DNA of 64,000 bases, from NCBI RefSeq assembly GCF_001279775.1, contig NZ_LGDG01000156.1:1-64000 (forward strand), written 5' to 3'. How positions within the stretch are numbered: position 1 is the stretch's first letter; each line of letters opens with the position of its first letter. The notes beneath the pieces were generated by a model. The model was not told the DNA's origin, did no database searches, and saw only the letters and a list, made by a program, of their open reading frames with translations. This document shows positions 18,015 to 26,334 of the stretch, in pieces. The position numbers and the translations under genes are program-made. This DNA is from Streptomyces sp. MMG1533. GTDB lineage: Bacteria > Actinomycetota > Actinomycetes > Streptomycetales > Streptomycetaceae.

Positions 18015-18644
18015 ATGGACCACAAGCTGGAGGGGCCGGTCCTGGAGGGGGCGCTGGTCCGCCTGGAGCCGCTGGAGCACCGGCACGCCGCCGAGCTGGC
18101 GGTGGCGGCGGAGGAGAACCGCGGGACCTACGAGTTCACGTGGGTGCCCCGGGCCGGCGAGGTCGAGGACTACGTGACCGCGCAGCTCGCCCGCGCGGCA
18201 ACGGGACGACTCGCGCCCTACGCGCAGATCTCCCTGCTCACCGGACGGGCGGTCGGCGCCACGGCCTACTGGGAGCCGCGCTGCTGGCTGACGGACGACC
18301 GGCTCGACGCGGTCGAGGTCGGCTTCACCTGGCTCGCCGCCTCGGCCCAGGGCACGGGCATCAACGCCGAGGCCAAGCTCCTGCTGTTCCGGCACGCCTT
18401 CGAGAAGTGGGGCGTGTCCCGGGTCGACCTGAAGACGGACGCCCGCAACGACCGCTCCCGCGCGGCGATCCAGAGCGTGGGCGCCCGATTCGAGGGCGTG
18501 CTGAGAAGCTGGTCGCGCTCCTGGGCGCCGGGTGAGGACGGACTGTTGCGCGACTCCGCGATCTTCTCGATCACGGCGGCGGAGTGGCTGGAGTGCCGGG
18601 GGAGGCTGGAGGAGCGGGTGGCGCGGTTCGTGGCGCGTGGCTAG
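18015..18644 (+). CDS. GNAT acetyltransferase, RimJ/RimL type
   Basis: 209 residues. A GTG at 17997 overlapping the aroA stop is an alternative start. Seen: [15 protein letters not shown] (beta1/alpha1), [20 protein letters not shown] (acetyl-CoA loop, with Q-GTG in place of Q/RxxGxG), and [25 protein letters not shown] (motif B, typical of RimJ/RimL N-acetyltransferases) in shortened form. It transfers acetyl from acetyl-CoA to a protein N-terminus or small amine. It is probably co-transcribed with aroA. Confidence 0.88.
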   Translation: MDHKLEGPVLEGALVRLEPLEHRHAAELAVAAEENRGTYEFTWVPRAGEVEDYVTAQLARAATGRLAPYAQISLLTGRAVGATAYWEPRCWLTDDRLDAVEVGFTWLAASAQGTGINAEAKLLLFRHAFEKWGVSRVDLKTDARNDRSRAAIQSVGARFEGVLRSWSRSWAPGEDGLLRDSAIFSITAAEWLECRGRLEERVARFVARG

Positions 18645-19131
18645 CGGGGACCTGACCGGGTCCGGGCGAGCGCCGATACGACTCGCGCGGGGCGCGACCG
18701 GGTTCCGGGACCGGCGCGATGAACCGCTTCCGGCGACGGACATGAAGCTGTTCCGCGCCGCGTGCTTCGAGGCCGCCAGGGCAGTCGGGGGGCGGGTCGA
18801 CATCCTGAGGATCCCCGGACCGTCGACCTTCGAGGCCGTCACGATCACCGGCCGCGGAGAGTCCCGCACCGTCCTGTGCCACGCCCACCTGCCCCTGGTC
18901 GCCTTCACGGACACCCCGCCGGAGCCGGGACGTCCCCTGTCGAGGTTCGTGGACCCGCCGAGCTGGGCCGACGGCTTCGGTGCGGTCGGCCTGCGGGCCC
19001 TGCGGGCCGGCGAGCTGAGTACGCCGATGAGCAGGGTGGACGTGGGCGAACTGGCGGCGGCCGAGCTGGAGCAGGCGCGCTACTGGCAGCCGGACGCGCT
19101 GAGCGACCTGCTGTTCAACTGGTGGGACTGA
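18637..19131 (+). CDS. Conserved hypothetical protein
   Basis: 164 residues from a GTG at 18637 that overlaps the preceding stop by eight bases; an internal ATG at 18742 would give a 130-residue form. Seen: [26 protein letters not shown], broken as [11 protein letters not shown] and VDILRIPG, then [16 protein letters not shown] and a C-terminal helix [21 protein letters not shown] (split as [12 protein letters not shown]). The Leu/Trp-rich C-terminus suggests a packing surface. No signal peptide, no known family. Third gene of the aroA-GNAT group. Confidence 0.7.
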   Translation: MASGDLTGSGRAPIRLARGATGFRDRRDEPLPATDMKLFRAACFEAARAVGGRVDILRIPGPSTFEAVTITGRGESRTVLCHAHLPLVAFTDTPPEPGRPLSRFVDPPSWADGFGAVGLRALRAGELSTPMSRVDVGELAAAELEQARYWQPDALSDLLFNWWD

Positions 19132-19210
19132 CGGGGGAGTCGGCCGTGACCCCGAGGAACTCCCCGTGACGCCGAGCGATCCACCAGCAGCGGGACTCTC
19201 GACGCGGTGA

Positions 19211-19486
19211 CCCTGGTCAGTACGGCATCCGGAGGTCGCCGAGTTCGCCCCGCCGCCGCTGCGGTTCACCCTGCCCGGGCCCACCGTCCTCGTCGCCGGC
19301 GACGACGACCCGTACTGCCCGGAGGGGGCCGGGCTTCTGTTCGGTGACCCGCTGGGCATCCCCACCGACCTTCTCCCCGGCGCCGCCCACCTCGACCTGG
19401 ACGCCGGGTACGGGCCCTGGCCCGCCGTACTGGACTGGTGTCTCGACCCCGCCGCGAAGATCACGGCTCGGGACGCCGACGGCTGA
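19211..19486 (+). pseudogene. Remnant of an alpha/beta hydrolase (RBBP9/YdeN type), C-terminal part only
   Basis: A frame open from an upstream TGA at 19208 to TGA at 19484 has no start codon context but encodes a recognisable C-terminal half: LRFTLPGPTVLVAGDDDPYCP, then GIPTDLLPGAAHLDLDAGYGPWP and LDWC. This fits the RBBP9/YdeN hydrolases, in which the Asp of DDDPYCP and the His of AAHLDLDAG are catalytic. The nucleophile half is missing: only ~80 bases separate it from the upstream gene. It is a truncated relic. Confidence 0.6.
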
Positions 19487-19500
19487 GCCGCGGGGATGCG

Positions 19501-20301
19501 CTACGCCGACTCGTTGAGCAGCCGGGCCAGGTGGTCGTGGCCCGCGCGCAGCAGGTCGGGGAGCGGGGCGGCCGCCTCGTACCACCGCTTCTCGTACTCC
19601 CAGCACAGCCAGCCGTCCCAGCCGTTGCGGCAGAGGACGTCGACACACTCGGTGAGGGGGAGGACGCCGGCGCCGAGGCGCAGAGGGGTCGTGTCGTCGG
19701 GGGAGGCGATGTCCTTGACCTGGACGTAACCGAGGTACGGGGAGAGGGCCGCGAACGTCTCCGCGGGCTGTTCGCCGCCCAGCCAGGTGTGCATGACGTC
19801 CCAGAGGGCGCCGACCTGGCGGTGGCCGACCAGGCCGAGGACGCGGATCGCGTCGGCGCCGGTGCGGTGCGAGTCGTGGGTTTCGAGGAGGATGCGGACG
19901 CCGAGGTCGGCGGCGTACTCCGCGGCCGTGCCGAGGCGTCCGGCGGCCGTGGCGTCGGCCTCCTCCCGGCTCTGCCCGGCGGCGCCGCCGGGGAACACCC
20001 GGATGAAGGGGGCACCGAGGTCGCGGGCGAGGTCGAGCAGGCGGCGGATCTCCTCGATCACGGGGCCGTCGTCGCCCGGCGCGGCGACCCGCGCGTACCC
20101 CGCGATCCCCAGGACCTCCACGCCCGCCGCTTTGAACTCGGCGGCCACGTCGGTGCGTTGGGCGAGGTCGAGGCCGGGGTGGACCGGCTCCTCCGGATCG
20201 GCGCGCAGTTCGACTCCGTGGTAGCCGTACGTGGTCGCGAGCCGCAGTACTTCGGGGAGGGGCAGGCCGGGGACACCGAGGGTGGAGAACGCCAGTTTCA
20301 T
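19501..20301 (-). CDS. Sugar phosphate isomerase/epimerase (xylose isomerase-like TIM barrel)
   Basis: 266 residues, ATG at 20301. The AP-endonuclease-2 / xylose-isomerase-like TIM-barrel pattern is seen: KLAFSTLGVPGL, YGYHGVELRAD (second strand, Glu metal ligand), ILLETHDSHRTG (Glu-x-His), GALWDVMHTWLGG (Asp/His metal site) and YVQVKDIAS (His/Asp). These enzymes isomerise or epimerise keto-sugars, or dehydrate inosose-like rings, with a divalent metal. It lies 11 bases behind the MarR-GNAT gene and is likely co-transcribed. Substrate unknown. Confidence 0.88.
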   Translation of the reverse strand: MKLAFSTLGVPGLPLPEVLRLATTYGYHGVELRADPEEPVHPGLDLAQRTDVAAEFKAAGVEVLGIAGYARVAAPGDDGPVIEEIRRLLDLARDLGAPFIRVFPGGAAGQSREEADATAAGRLGTAAEYAADLGVRILLETHDSHRTGADAIRVLGLVGHRQVGALWDVMHTWLGGEQPAETFAALSPYLGYVQVKDIASPDDTTPLRLGAGVLPLTECVDVLCRNGWDGWLCWEYEKRWYEAAAPLPDLLRAGHDHLARLLNESA

Positions 20302-20312
20302 GGTCCCTACTG

Positions 20313-21245
20313 TCACTCGTCGGTGCCGTTGAGGTCCAGGCGCCAGTCCTGGCCGTTCAGGTCCTTTCCGAACGAGCGGTGGGGTTTCTCGGCGACGAGG
20401 ACGAATCCGTGGCGTCGGTAGATGCGGCGGGCGGCGGAGAGGACGTCGTTGGTCCACAGGACCAGGTCGCGGTAGCCGACGCCGCGCGCGAAGTCGACGA
20501 CCGCCCCGACCAGCCGGTCGCCGATGCCGAGCCCCCGCGCGTCCGGCTCGACCAGCAGCAGCCGCAGCCGGGCGGTGGCGGGCGCCTCGTCCCGTACGCA
20601 CATCACGCACCCCACCGGCCGCCCGTCCAACTCGGCGATCCACACCCGCTCCAGGTGCGGATCGTGGTCCTCCGCGAAGTCGGCGACGATCCTCGCGACC
20701 AGGCCCTCGTAGTCGGCGTTGAAACCGTACTCGGCCGTGTACAGCGCGGCGTTGCGCTGCACGATCCAGCCGAGGTCGCCGGGGCCCGGCTCGCGCAGGA
20801 CGACGTCCTCACGGCGGGGCGGGCGACCGTCGGACAGGAGCTCCCGCACGGTCCGCATCGCCGCGGAGAGGCGGGGGCGGTCGGCGGACGGGACGGTGGC
20901 GAGCAGGGCGCCGACGCTCTCGTTCGCGCGCTCGGCGAGCAGGCCGGCGGTCTCGCGTCCGTGCGCGGTGAGCGAGACGTGGCGCCGCCGGGGGTCGAGG
21001 TGGGAGGTGGCCCGCTCGATCAGCCCGTCCTGCTCGAACTTGTTCAGGATCCGGCTCAAGTACCCGGCGTCCAGGGAGAGTTCGACACGCAGGTCGGCCG
21101 CGTCCGTACGCGGGGAGTGCGCGAGTTCGTACAGCACGCGGGACTCGGTGAGGGTGTAGGGGGCGTACAGGTGGCGGCTGTAGTCCAGCGCGCCGATGAC
21201 GTTCGTGTAGAAGCGGTTGAAGGCGCGGATGTCCTGGACGGTCAT
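20313..21245 (-). CDS. MarR regulator fused to a GNAT acetyltransferase
   Basis: 310 residues. Residues ~1-150 form a MarR winged helix (FNRFYTNVIGALDYS, TLTESRVLYELAH, LSLDAGYLSRILNKFEQDGLIER as recognition helix and wing, then SLTAHGRE). Residues ~160-305 form a GNAT domain (VLREPGPGDLGWIV, GCVMCVRDEA, LLLVEPDARGLGIGDRLV with the acetyl-CoA loop, LWTNDVLSAARRIYRRHGF). This two-domain layout is known in bacteria; the ligand or substrate is rarely known. A near-perfect palindrome lies in its promoter region. The downstream TIM-barrel gene is 11 bases away. Confidence 0.93.
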   Translation of the reverse strand: MTVQDIRAFNRFYTNVIGALDYSRHLYAPYTLTESRVLYELAHSPRTDAADLRVELSLDAGYLSRILNKFEQDGLIERATSHLDPRRRHVSLTAHGRETAGLLAERANESVGALLATVPSADRPRLSAAMRTVRELLSDGRPPRREDVVLREPGPGDLGWIVQRNAALYTAEYGFNADYEGLVARIVADFAEDHDPHLERVWIAELDGRPVGCVMCVRDEAPATARLRLLLVEPDARGLGIGDRLVGAVVDFARGVGYRDLVLWTNDVLSAARRIYRRHGFVLVAEKPHRSFGKDLNGQDWRLDLNGTDE

Positions 21246-21291
21246 GTCGACCCACCCCCGATGGTCCGATGGGGCCCGACGGCCCGATGGT

Positions 21292-21302
21292 TGACTCAGT
21301 CA
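21292..21302. promoter_or_regulatory. Palindrome in the MarR-GNAT promoter
   Basis: TGACTCAGTCA is a perfect 11-base palindrome 47 bases upstream of the MarR-GNAT start codon. Flanking bases extend it imperfectly (TTGACT on the left, AGTCAG on the right). MarR-family proteins commonly bind such sites to repress themselves. Confidence 0.5.
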
Positions 21303-21379
21303 GAGATAACGCTGGGTCGAGCGTAGGCCGCCGGGGCGCCGTCCGTCCATGGCCGTGCGGCGCCCGGGCCCTCGGCTTG

Positions 21380-21976
21380 CTACGCGTCCTTGGCGGCCCG
21401 ATACACGCACGCCTGCGTGCCGGTCGGCGCGGCCGCCGTCGACACCAGCTCGAAGGCGGCCTTCGTCCCGTCCTCCGGGAAGATCGACTTGCCGCCGCCG
21501 AGCATCACCGGCATGACGATGAGCCGCAGCTCGTCGACCAGGCCCTCGCTCAAAAGCGTGCGGGAGAGCGAGGGGCTGCCCATGATCAGGAGATTGCCGC
21601 CGTCGCTCTCGCGCAGCTTGCGGATGTGGGCGAGAGCCTCGTCGCCGGGGATACGGGTCGTGTTGTCCCAGGTCAACTGGTCATCCGTGAGCGTCCGGGA
21701 CACGACGTACTTCGCAATGGAGTTCATCCGGTCCGCGAACGGATCCCCGGCCCGCTCCGGCCACGCCCTCGCCATCATCTGCCACGTACGCCGCCCGAAC
21801 AGCAGCGCGTCGGCCTCCCGCATCGCCGCGTCGAAGGCCCCACCGGCGACCTCCGGGTCGAAGAACTGGTGCGTCCAGCCACCGTGCGCGAACCCGCCCT
21901 CGGTGTCCTCCTCCGGCCCGCCCGGCGCCTGCACGACGCCGTCCAGGCTGATGAAAGCGGTGATGACGATGCTCAT
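21380..21976 (-). CDS. Dihydrofolate reductase / RibD C-terminal-like reductase
   Basis: 198 residues from the ATG at 21976 (GGAG upstream). Seen: ITAFISLDGVVQAPGG (N-terminal strand of DHFR/RibD-C proteins), LLFGRRTWQMMARAWP (NADPH-binding helix, FGRRTY-like), KYVVSRTL, NLLIMGSPSLSRTLLSEGLVDELRL and MPVMLGGGKSIF. The family uses NADPH; single-domain members reduce unknown pterin- or nitro-like substrates. It is an isolated gene on the minus strand, followed by the MarR-GNAT operon 134 bases further on. Confidence 0.9.
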   Translation of the reverse strand: MSIVITAFISLDGVVQAPGGPEEDTEGGFAHGGWTHQFFDPEVAGGAFDAAMREADALLFGRRTWQMMARAWPERAGDPFADRMNSIAKYVVSRTLTDDQLTWDNTTRIPGDEALAHIRKLRESDGGNLLIMGSPSLSRTLLSEGLVDELRLIVMPVMLGGGKSIFPEDGTKAAFELVSTAAAPTGTQACVYRAAKDA

Positions 21977-22549
21977 GGGACCCACTCCGGTTCCTCGCGG
22001 ACGCCGAACCGACGTGTTCGGCGATTACGGCTGTACAGACCGGGGCGCGGCGAGGAACTCATCGGTAAAGCCGAGCCGTTTCCGCGACGCTGTCCTCGAC
22101 ACCACTGCCCGTCGGCCGACCGCAGGCTTCCACCCAACGGGGCGGCAGGTACGGCGACGGGTGGATGGGGCTGGCGGGAGAGGTGAGGGCACGTCGACGA
22201 GCACACCTGGCCCACCCACTTCACCCGCCCGCCCGCTGGGGCCAGCGCCGGTCCGGGTCTCTCAGCCCGTCCGGCGTTCGAGGATGAGCTCGACCGTCCC
22301 GATCCCCCGCCCACCCGCTGGGGGCGCTCCCTTGCGGCGCCGGTCCGCATCTCTCAGCCCGTCCGGCGTTTGAGGACGAGGCCCGTTCGGGGCCGAGCGG
22401 GGGTCTGGGGGCGGCAGCCCTCAGGGCAAGGTCCACCTCTCGACCGACCGAGACGGGTGGCAGGGTGGGCAAAGGCCTGGGGGTCCGGGGGCGGAGCCCC
22501 CGGCAGACGACCACACCAACGCCGGGTCACCGCACAGGCACCGGCGAGC
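21977..22549. other. Intergenic region with Streptomyces-type repeats
   Basis: 573 bases between the DHFR-like gene and the LacI gene, with no credible coding region. It holds two copies of a CTCAGCCCGTCCGGCGTT-type repeat, and G-rich GGGGGTCTGGGGGCGGCAG and GGGGGTCCGGGGGCGGAGC blocks. Such sequences are widely scattered between genes in Streptomyces chromosomes. Confidence 0.65.
22258..22382. repeat. Two copies of an interspersed CCGTCCGGCGTT repeat
   Basis: TCTCTCAGCCCGTCCGGCGTT occurs from 22258 and again from 22350, each followed by (C/T)GAGGA(T/C)GAG. The blocks before them (CCGCTGGGG and CGCCGGTCCG) are also shared, so a unit of ~90 bases is duplicated with divergence. It resembles the common Streptomyces intergenic repeat family. 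Confidence 0.7.
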
Positions 22550-23596
22550 TCACCCCCGCGGAACCCCGGAGGACCCCCGCACCATCAACTCCCCCCGAAC
22601 CGTGGCGATCCCACCCGGCGGCGGCTCCTCCCGCCCCATCGCGATCCGCCCCGCCCGAGCCCCCGCCTCCGCGAGCGGCAGCCGAACCGTCGTAAGAGAC
22701 GGCACCGCATCGATGCTGAAGGGAAGATCGTCGAACCCGGCCACCGACACGTCGTCCGGAATCCGCAGCCCGGAGTCCCGCAGCGCCGCGCACGCGCCCA
22801 GCGCGACGGAGTCGTTCGCCGCCACCACCGCCGTCAACGACGGATCCCGCCGCAGCAGCTCCAGCGTGGCCTCGTAGCCCGAGCGCCGGTCGTACCGCCC
22901 GTGGACGGTCCACCGAGGGTCCTCGTCGATGCCGTGGGCCGCGAGCGCCTCCCGGTGTCCTTCCAGCCGGTGGCGGGTCGTCGTACGTTCCTCCGGACCC
23001 GCGATGTACCCCAGCCGCCGATGCCCGAGCCCGATGAGGTGCTCGGTCAGCTCCCGCCCGCCCCCACGGTTGTCGAAGGTCAGCGCGATCGCCTGGGTGT
23101 CCGGCGCCGGCGGTCTCCCGCACAGCACCACCCGCGTCCCCGCCTCCGCCAGCTTCCGCAGCTTCGCCGTCATGGCCGCCGCGTGCGGCACGTTCTCCAT
23201 GGCACCGCCGGTCAGCACGACCGCCGCCGCCCGCTGCCGCTGCAGCAGCGTGAGGTAGGTCAGCTCGCGCTCCGGGGAGCCCCCGGTGTTGCACACGACC
23301 GCCAGTCGCTCGCCCCCCGCGCGCCCGCCCGGCCCACCGATCTCGGACTGGATCGCGCCCGCCATGATCCCGAAGAACGGGTCGGCGATGTCGTTCACCA
23401 GGATCCCGACCAGGTCGGACGTCGCCGCCGCCAGGGAGCTCGCCGGGCCGTTCAGTACGTAGTCCAGCTCGTCCACCGCCCGCAGCACCCGCTCACGGGT
23501 GGAGGCGGCGACGGGGTAGTTCCCGTTGAGCACGCGCGACACCGTCGCGGGGGAGACCTGGGCGCGGGCCGCCACGTCCGCCAGGGTCACCGTCAT
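22550..23596 (-). CDS. LacI-family transcriptional regulator
   Basis: 348 residues from the ATG at 23596. N-terminal LacI helix-turn-helix and hinge (VTLADVAARAQVSPATVSRVLNG, broken as TLADVAARA and SPATVSRVLNG), then a periplasmic-binding-protein-like effector domain (LVGILVNDIADPFFG, GHRRLGYIAGPEE, AVVAANDSVALGAC, VSVAGFDDLPFS). It diverges from the Gfo/Idh-DUF993-TIM operon and likely represses it until a sugar binds. Unusually, the region upstream of its start carries a perfect 45-base tandem repeat. Confidence 0.93.
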   Translation of the reverse strand: MTVTLADVAARAQVSPATVSRVLNGNYPVAASTRERVLRAVDELDYVLNGPASSLAAATSDLVGILVNDIADPFFGIMAGAIQSEIGGPGGRAGGERLAVVCNTGGSPERELTYLTLLQRQRAAAVVLTGGAMENVPHAAAMTAKLRKLAEAGTRVVLCGRPPAPDTQAIALTFDNRGGGRELTEHLIGLGHRRLGYIAGPEERTTTRHRLEGHREALAAHGIDEDPRWTVHGRYDRRSGYEATLELLRRDPSLTAVVAANDSVALGACAALRDSGLRIPDDVSVAGFDDLPFSIDAVPSLTTVRLPLAEAGARAGRIAMGREEPPPGGIATVRGELMVRGSSGVPRG

Positions 23597-23645
23597 GTCG
23601 TCGTCCTCCGGTCGCGCATCTCGTCGTACCTCGTCGTACACACAC

Positions 23646-23735
23646 CGACCTGAGCCGGTCCCTCGTCGTACACGGGCCAACGGCCCTCACCGACCTGAGC
23701 CGGTCCCTCGTCGTACACGGGCCAACGGCCCTCAC
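23646..23735. repeat. Perfect 45-bp tandem duplication
   Basis: Two adjacent identical 45-base units, beginning CGACCTGAGCCGGTCCCTCG and ending GGCCAACGGCCCTCAC, 50-140 bases upstream of the LacI start. A truncated CTCGTCGTAC motif precedes them. There is no spacer between copies. The perfect identity suggests a recent slippage or unequal-crossover event. Confidence 0.9.
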
Positions 23736-23930
23736 CGGTTCCCACAGCCGTGACCCGGCCACAGGTCGGCCACCGGCCGGCCATGGGTAAGCCAGGGGCA
23801 GGCCATGGGTAAGTCAAAGGTGTCGACCAGACCCTAAAGCCCCAGCCCCCTGGTGTTCGCCCCCTCGAACAACTCAACCGCGTCACGGTCTTGTCTGGAC
23901 CGCTGCTCAGAGGCTAGCTTCTCATCAGAT

Positions 23931-23945
23931 AGAAAGCGCTTGCTG
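23931..23945. promoter_or_regulatory. LacI-type operator before the Gfo/Idh operon
   Basis: AGAAAGCGCTTGCTG contains the palindrome AAGCGCTT (23934-23941), the core shape of LacI-family operators, about 90 bases before the GTG of the operon. It is the likely target of the divergent LacI regulator. Confidence 0.65.
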
Positions 23946-24034
23946 TAACGCTCATCAGTAGAGGCGTACGCGGCGCGCACAACCGCGTACGAAACGCGCA
24001 CGACGCCGCGTACGACGCCTACGAAGGGAATGAC

Positions 24035-25186
24035 GTGACACGCAAGACGGTGCGTATCGCCATGAACGGCGTGACCGGGCGCATGGGCTACCGCCAGCAC
24101 CTGGTCCGCTCCATCCTGGCGCTCCGCGAGCAGGGCGGCCTCGACCTCGGCGACGGCACCGTGCTGTGGCCGGAGCCGATCCTGGTCGGCCGCCGCGAGC
24201 ACGCCCTCCGGGCGCTGGCAGAGCAGCACGGCCTGGAGCACATCTCCACGGACGTCGACGAGGTCCTCGCCGACCCGACCGTCGACATCTACTTCGACGC
24301 CCAGGTCACCTCCGCCCGCGAGGAGGCGATCAAGAAGGCGATCGCCGCGGGCAAGCACATCTACACGGAGAAGCCGACGGCCACCGGCCTCGAAGGCGCC
24401 CTGGAACTCGCCCGCCTGGCCAACGAGAAGGGCATCAAGCACGGCGTCGTCCAGGACAAGCTCTTCCTCCCGGGCCTGCTCAAGCTCAAGCGCCTCATCG
24501 ACGGCGGCTTCTTCGGCCGGATCCTCTCCATCCGCGGCGAGTTCGGCTACTGGGTCTTCGAGGGCGACTGGCAGACCGCCCAGCGCCCGTCCTGGAACTA
24601 CCGTGCCGAGGACGGCGGCGGCATCGTCGTCGACATGTTCCCGCACTGGGAGTACGTCCTGCACGAGCTGTTCGGCCGCGTGAAGTCCGTCCAGGCCCTC
24701 ACCGCCACGCACATCCCGCAGCGCTGGGACGAGAACGACAAGCCCTACGACGCCACCGCCGACGACGCCGCCTACGGCATCTTCGAGCTCGACGGCGGCG
24801 CGATCGCCCAGATCAACTCCTCGTGGGCGGTCCGCGTCAACCGCGACGAACTCGTCGAGTTCCAGGTGGACGGTACCGAGGGCTCGGCGGTCGCCGGTCT
24901 GCGCAACTGCCGCGTCCAGCACCGCAGCGCCACCCCCAAGCCCGTCTGGAACCCGGACATCCCCGCCACCGAGGTCTTCCGCGACCAGTGGCAGGAAGTG
25001 CCCGACAACTCCGAGTTCGACAACGGCTTCAAGGCCCAGTGGGAGCTCTTCCTCAAGCACGTCTACGCCGACGCCCCCTACCACTGGGACCTCCTCGCCG
25101 GCGCCCGCGGCGTCCAGCTCGCCGAGCTGGGCCTGAAGTCGTCGGCCGAGGGCCTCCGTCTCGACGTACCGGAGATCTCGCTGTGA
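24035..25186 (+). CDS. Gfo/Idh/MocA-family oxidoreductase
   Basis: 383 residues from GTG at 24035 (AAGGGA upstream). N-terminal NAD(P) Rossmann fold (RIAMNGVTGRMGYRQ, where the usual GxGxxG is altered to GVTGRMG), the family's EKP sugar-binding motif (HIYTEKPTA) and a C-terminal substrate domain (DGGGIVVDMFPHWEY with the catalytic Asp/His pair). Enzymes of this type oxidise sugars or inositols at a ring hydroxyl with NAD(P). First of three overlapping genes (GTGA) with DUF993 and a TIM-barrel isomerase, so it probably makes a keto-sugar for them. Confidence 0.9.
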   Translation: MTRKTVRIAMNGVTGRMGYRQHLVRSILALREQGGLDLGDGTVLWPEPILVGRREHALRALAEQHGLEHISTDVDEVLADPTVDIYFDAQVTSAREEAIKKAIAAGKHIYTEKPTATGLEGALELARLANEKGIKHGVVQDKLFLPGLLKLKRLIDGGFFGRILSIRGEFGYWVFEGDWQTAQRPSWNYRAEDGGGIVVDMFPHWEYVLHELFGRVKSVQALTATHIPQRWDENDKPYDATADDAAYGIFELDGGAIAQINSSWAVRVNRDELVEFQVDGTEGSAVAGLRNCRVQHRSATPKPVWNPDIPATEVFRDQWQEVPDNSEFDNGFKAQWELFLKHVYADAPYHWDLLAGARGVQLAELGLKSSAEGLRLDVPEISL

Positions 25187-26334
25187 CCATCCGACTCCCC
25201 GACTCCAAGGGCGGGTTGCGGACGTACGAGCCCCGCCCCGAACCCCTCGCCGTCACCTCCGGCGCCGCCTTCACCTCCCGTACGGTCTTCTCGGCGGCCC
25301 ACGTCGTCGCCGACCCGTACGCCGACGTGTCGCCCGATTCGCCGGCCGCCGTCGACTGGGACGCCACCCTCGCCTTCCGCCGCCACCTGTGGTCCCACGG
25401 GCTGGGCGTCGCCGAGGCCATGGACACCGCCCAGCGCGGCATGGGCCTGGACTGGGCGGGCGCGGCCGAGCTGATCCGCCGCAGCGCCGCCGAGGCCAAG
25501 TCGGTCGGCGGCCTCGTCGCGTGCGGTGTCGGCACCGACCAGATCGCGGCCGGTTCCCTGAAAGAAGTCCGGGCCGCGTACGAGGAGCAGCTCGCGGTCG
25601 TGGAGGAGTCCGGCGCGCAGGCCATCCTGATGGCCTCACGGGCACTGGCGGCTGCGGCTTCCGGCCCCGAGGACTACCTCGACGTCTACGGCCATCTCCT
25701 CCGCCAGGCCGCCGAGCCGGTCATCCTGCACTGGCTCGGCCCGATGTTCGACCCGGCGCTGGAGGGCTACTGGGGCTCGACCGACCTCGACGCGGCGACG
25801 GACACGTTCCTGGAGGTCATCGCCGCCCACCCGGACAAGGTGGACGGCATCAAGGTCTCCCTCCTGGACGCCCAGCGCGAGATCGACCTGCGCCGCAGGC
25901 TCCCGAAGGGCGTGCGCTGCTACACGGGCGACGACTTCAACTACCCCGAGCTGATCGCGGGCGACGAGCAGGGCTTCAGCCACGCGCTGCTCGGCATCTT
26001 CGACCCGCTGGGGCCCCTGGCGGCCGAGGCGGTACGGGCGTTGGACACGGGGAACGTGCCCGGCTTCCGCGAACTCCTCGACCCCACCGTCGAGTTGTCC
26101 CGCCACCTCTTCCAGACGCCGACCCGCTTCTACAAGACGGGCGTGGTGTTCCTGGCGTGGCTCGCGGGGCATCAGAGCCACTTCACGATGGTCGGCGGCC
26201 TGCAGTCGGCCCGCTCCCTCCCGCACTTCGCCCGCGCCTACGAACTCGCCGACGGCCTGGGCCTGTTCCCGGACCCGAAGCGGGCCGAGGAACGGATGAA
26301 GAACCTGCTCAGCCTGTACGGAGTGACCCAGTGA
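25183..26334 (+). CDS. DUF993 protein, dihydrodipicolinate synthase-like aldolase fold
   Basis: 383 residues, GTG overlapping the previous stop (GTGA). Seen: GLGVAEAMDTAQRGMGLDW, GGLVACGVGTDQIAAG, ILMASRALAAAASGPEDYLDVY, VILHWLGPMFDP, GIKVSLLDAQREI (the Lys of this strand is where DHDPS-like aldolases form a Schiff base), GVRCYTGDDFNYPELI and RFYKTGVVFLAWLAGHQ. The family is named DUF993 and resembles DapA/NanA (beta/alpha)8 lyases, but its reaction is not established as far as I know. The context suggests cleavage or rearrangement of an oxidised sugar. Confidence 0.88.
   Translation: MTIRLPDSKGGLRTYEPRPEPLAVTSGAAFTSRTVFSAAHVVADPYADVSPDSPAAVDWDATLAFRRHLWSHGLGVAEAMDTAQRGMGLDWAGAAELIRRSAAEAKSVGGLVACGVGTDQIAAGSLKEVRAAYEEQLAVVEESGAQAILMASRALAAAASGPEDYLDVYGHLLRQAAEPVILHWLGPMFDPALEGYWGSTDLDAATDTFLEVIAAHPDKVDGIKVSLLDAQREIDLRRRLPKGVRCYTGDDFNYPELIAGDEQGFSHALLGIFDPLGPLAAEAVRALDTGNVPGFRELLDPTVELSRHLFQTPTRFYKTGVVFLAWLAGHQSHFTMVGGLQSARSLPHFARAYELADGLGLFPDPKRAEERMKNLLSLYGVTQ

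Larger units (their letters stand above)
23597..24034. other. Divergent promoter region, LacI / Gfo-Idh operon
   Basis: 438 bases holding both divergent promoters. The LacI-proximal part has the 45-base tandem repeat and a doubled GGCCATGGGTAAG (23779 and 23801). The operon-proximal part, lower in G+C, has the AAGCGCTT-centred operator and a doubled CTCATCAG (23921 and 23951). No gene is supported in it. Confidence 0.65.

Noticed and set aside
22370..23653. 427-codon plus-strand frame opposite the LacI gene
   Set aside because: Runs antisense through lacI and the repeats; Arg/Pro-rich shadow of high-GC coding.
23646..23735. Possible CRISPR array at the 45-bp tandem repeat
   Set aside because: Only two copies, no spacers between them, and no cas genes in the window.
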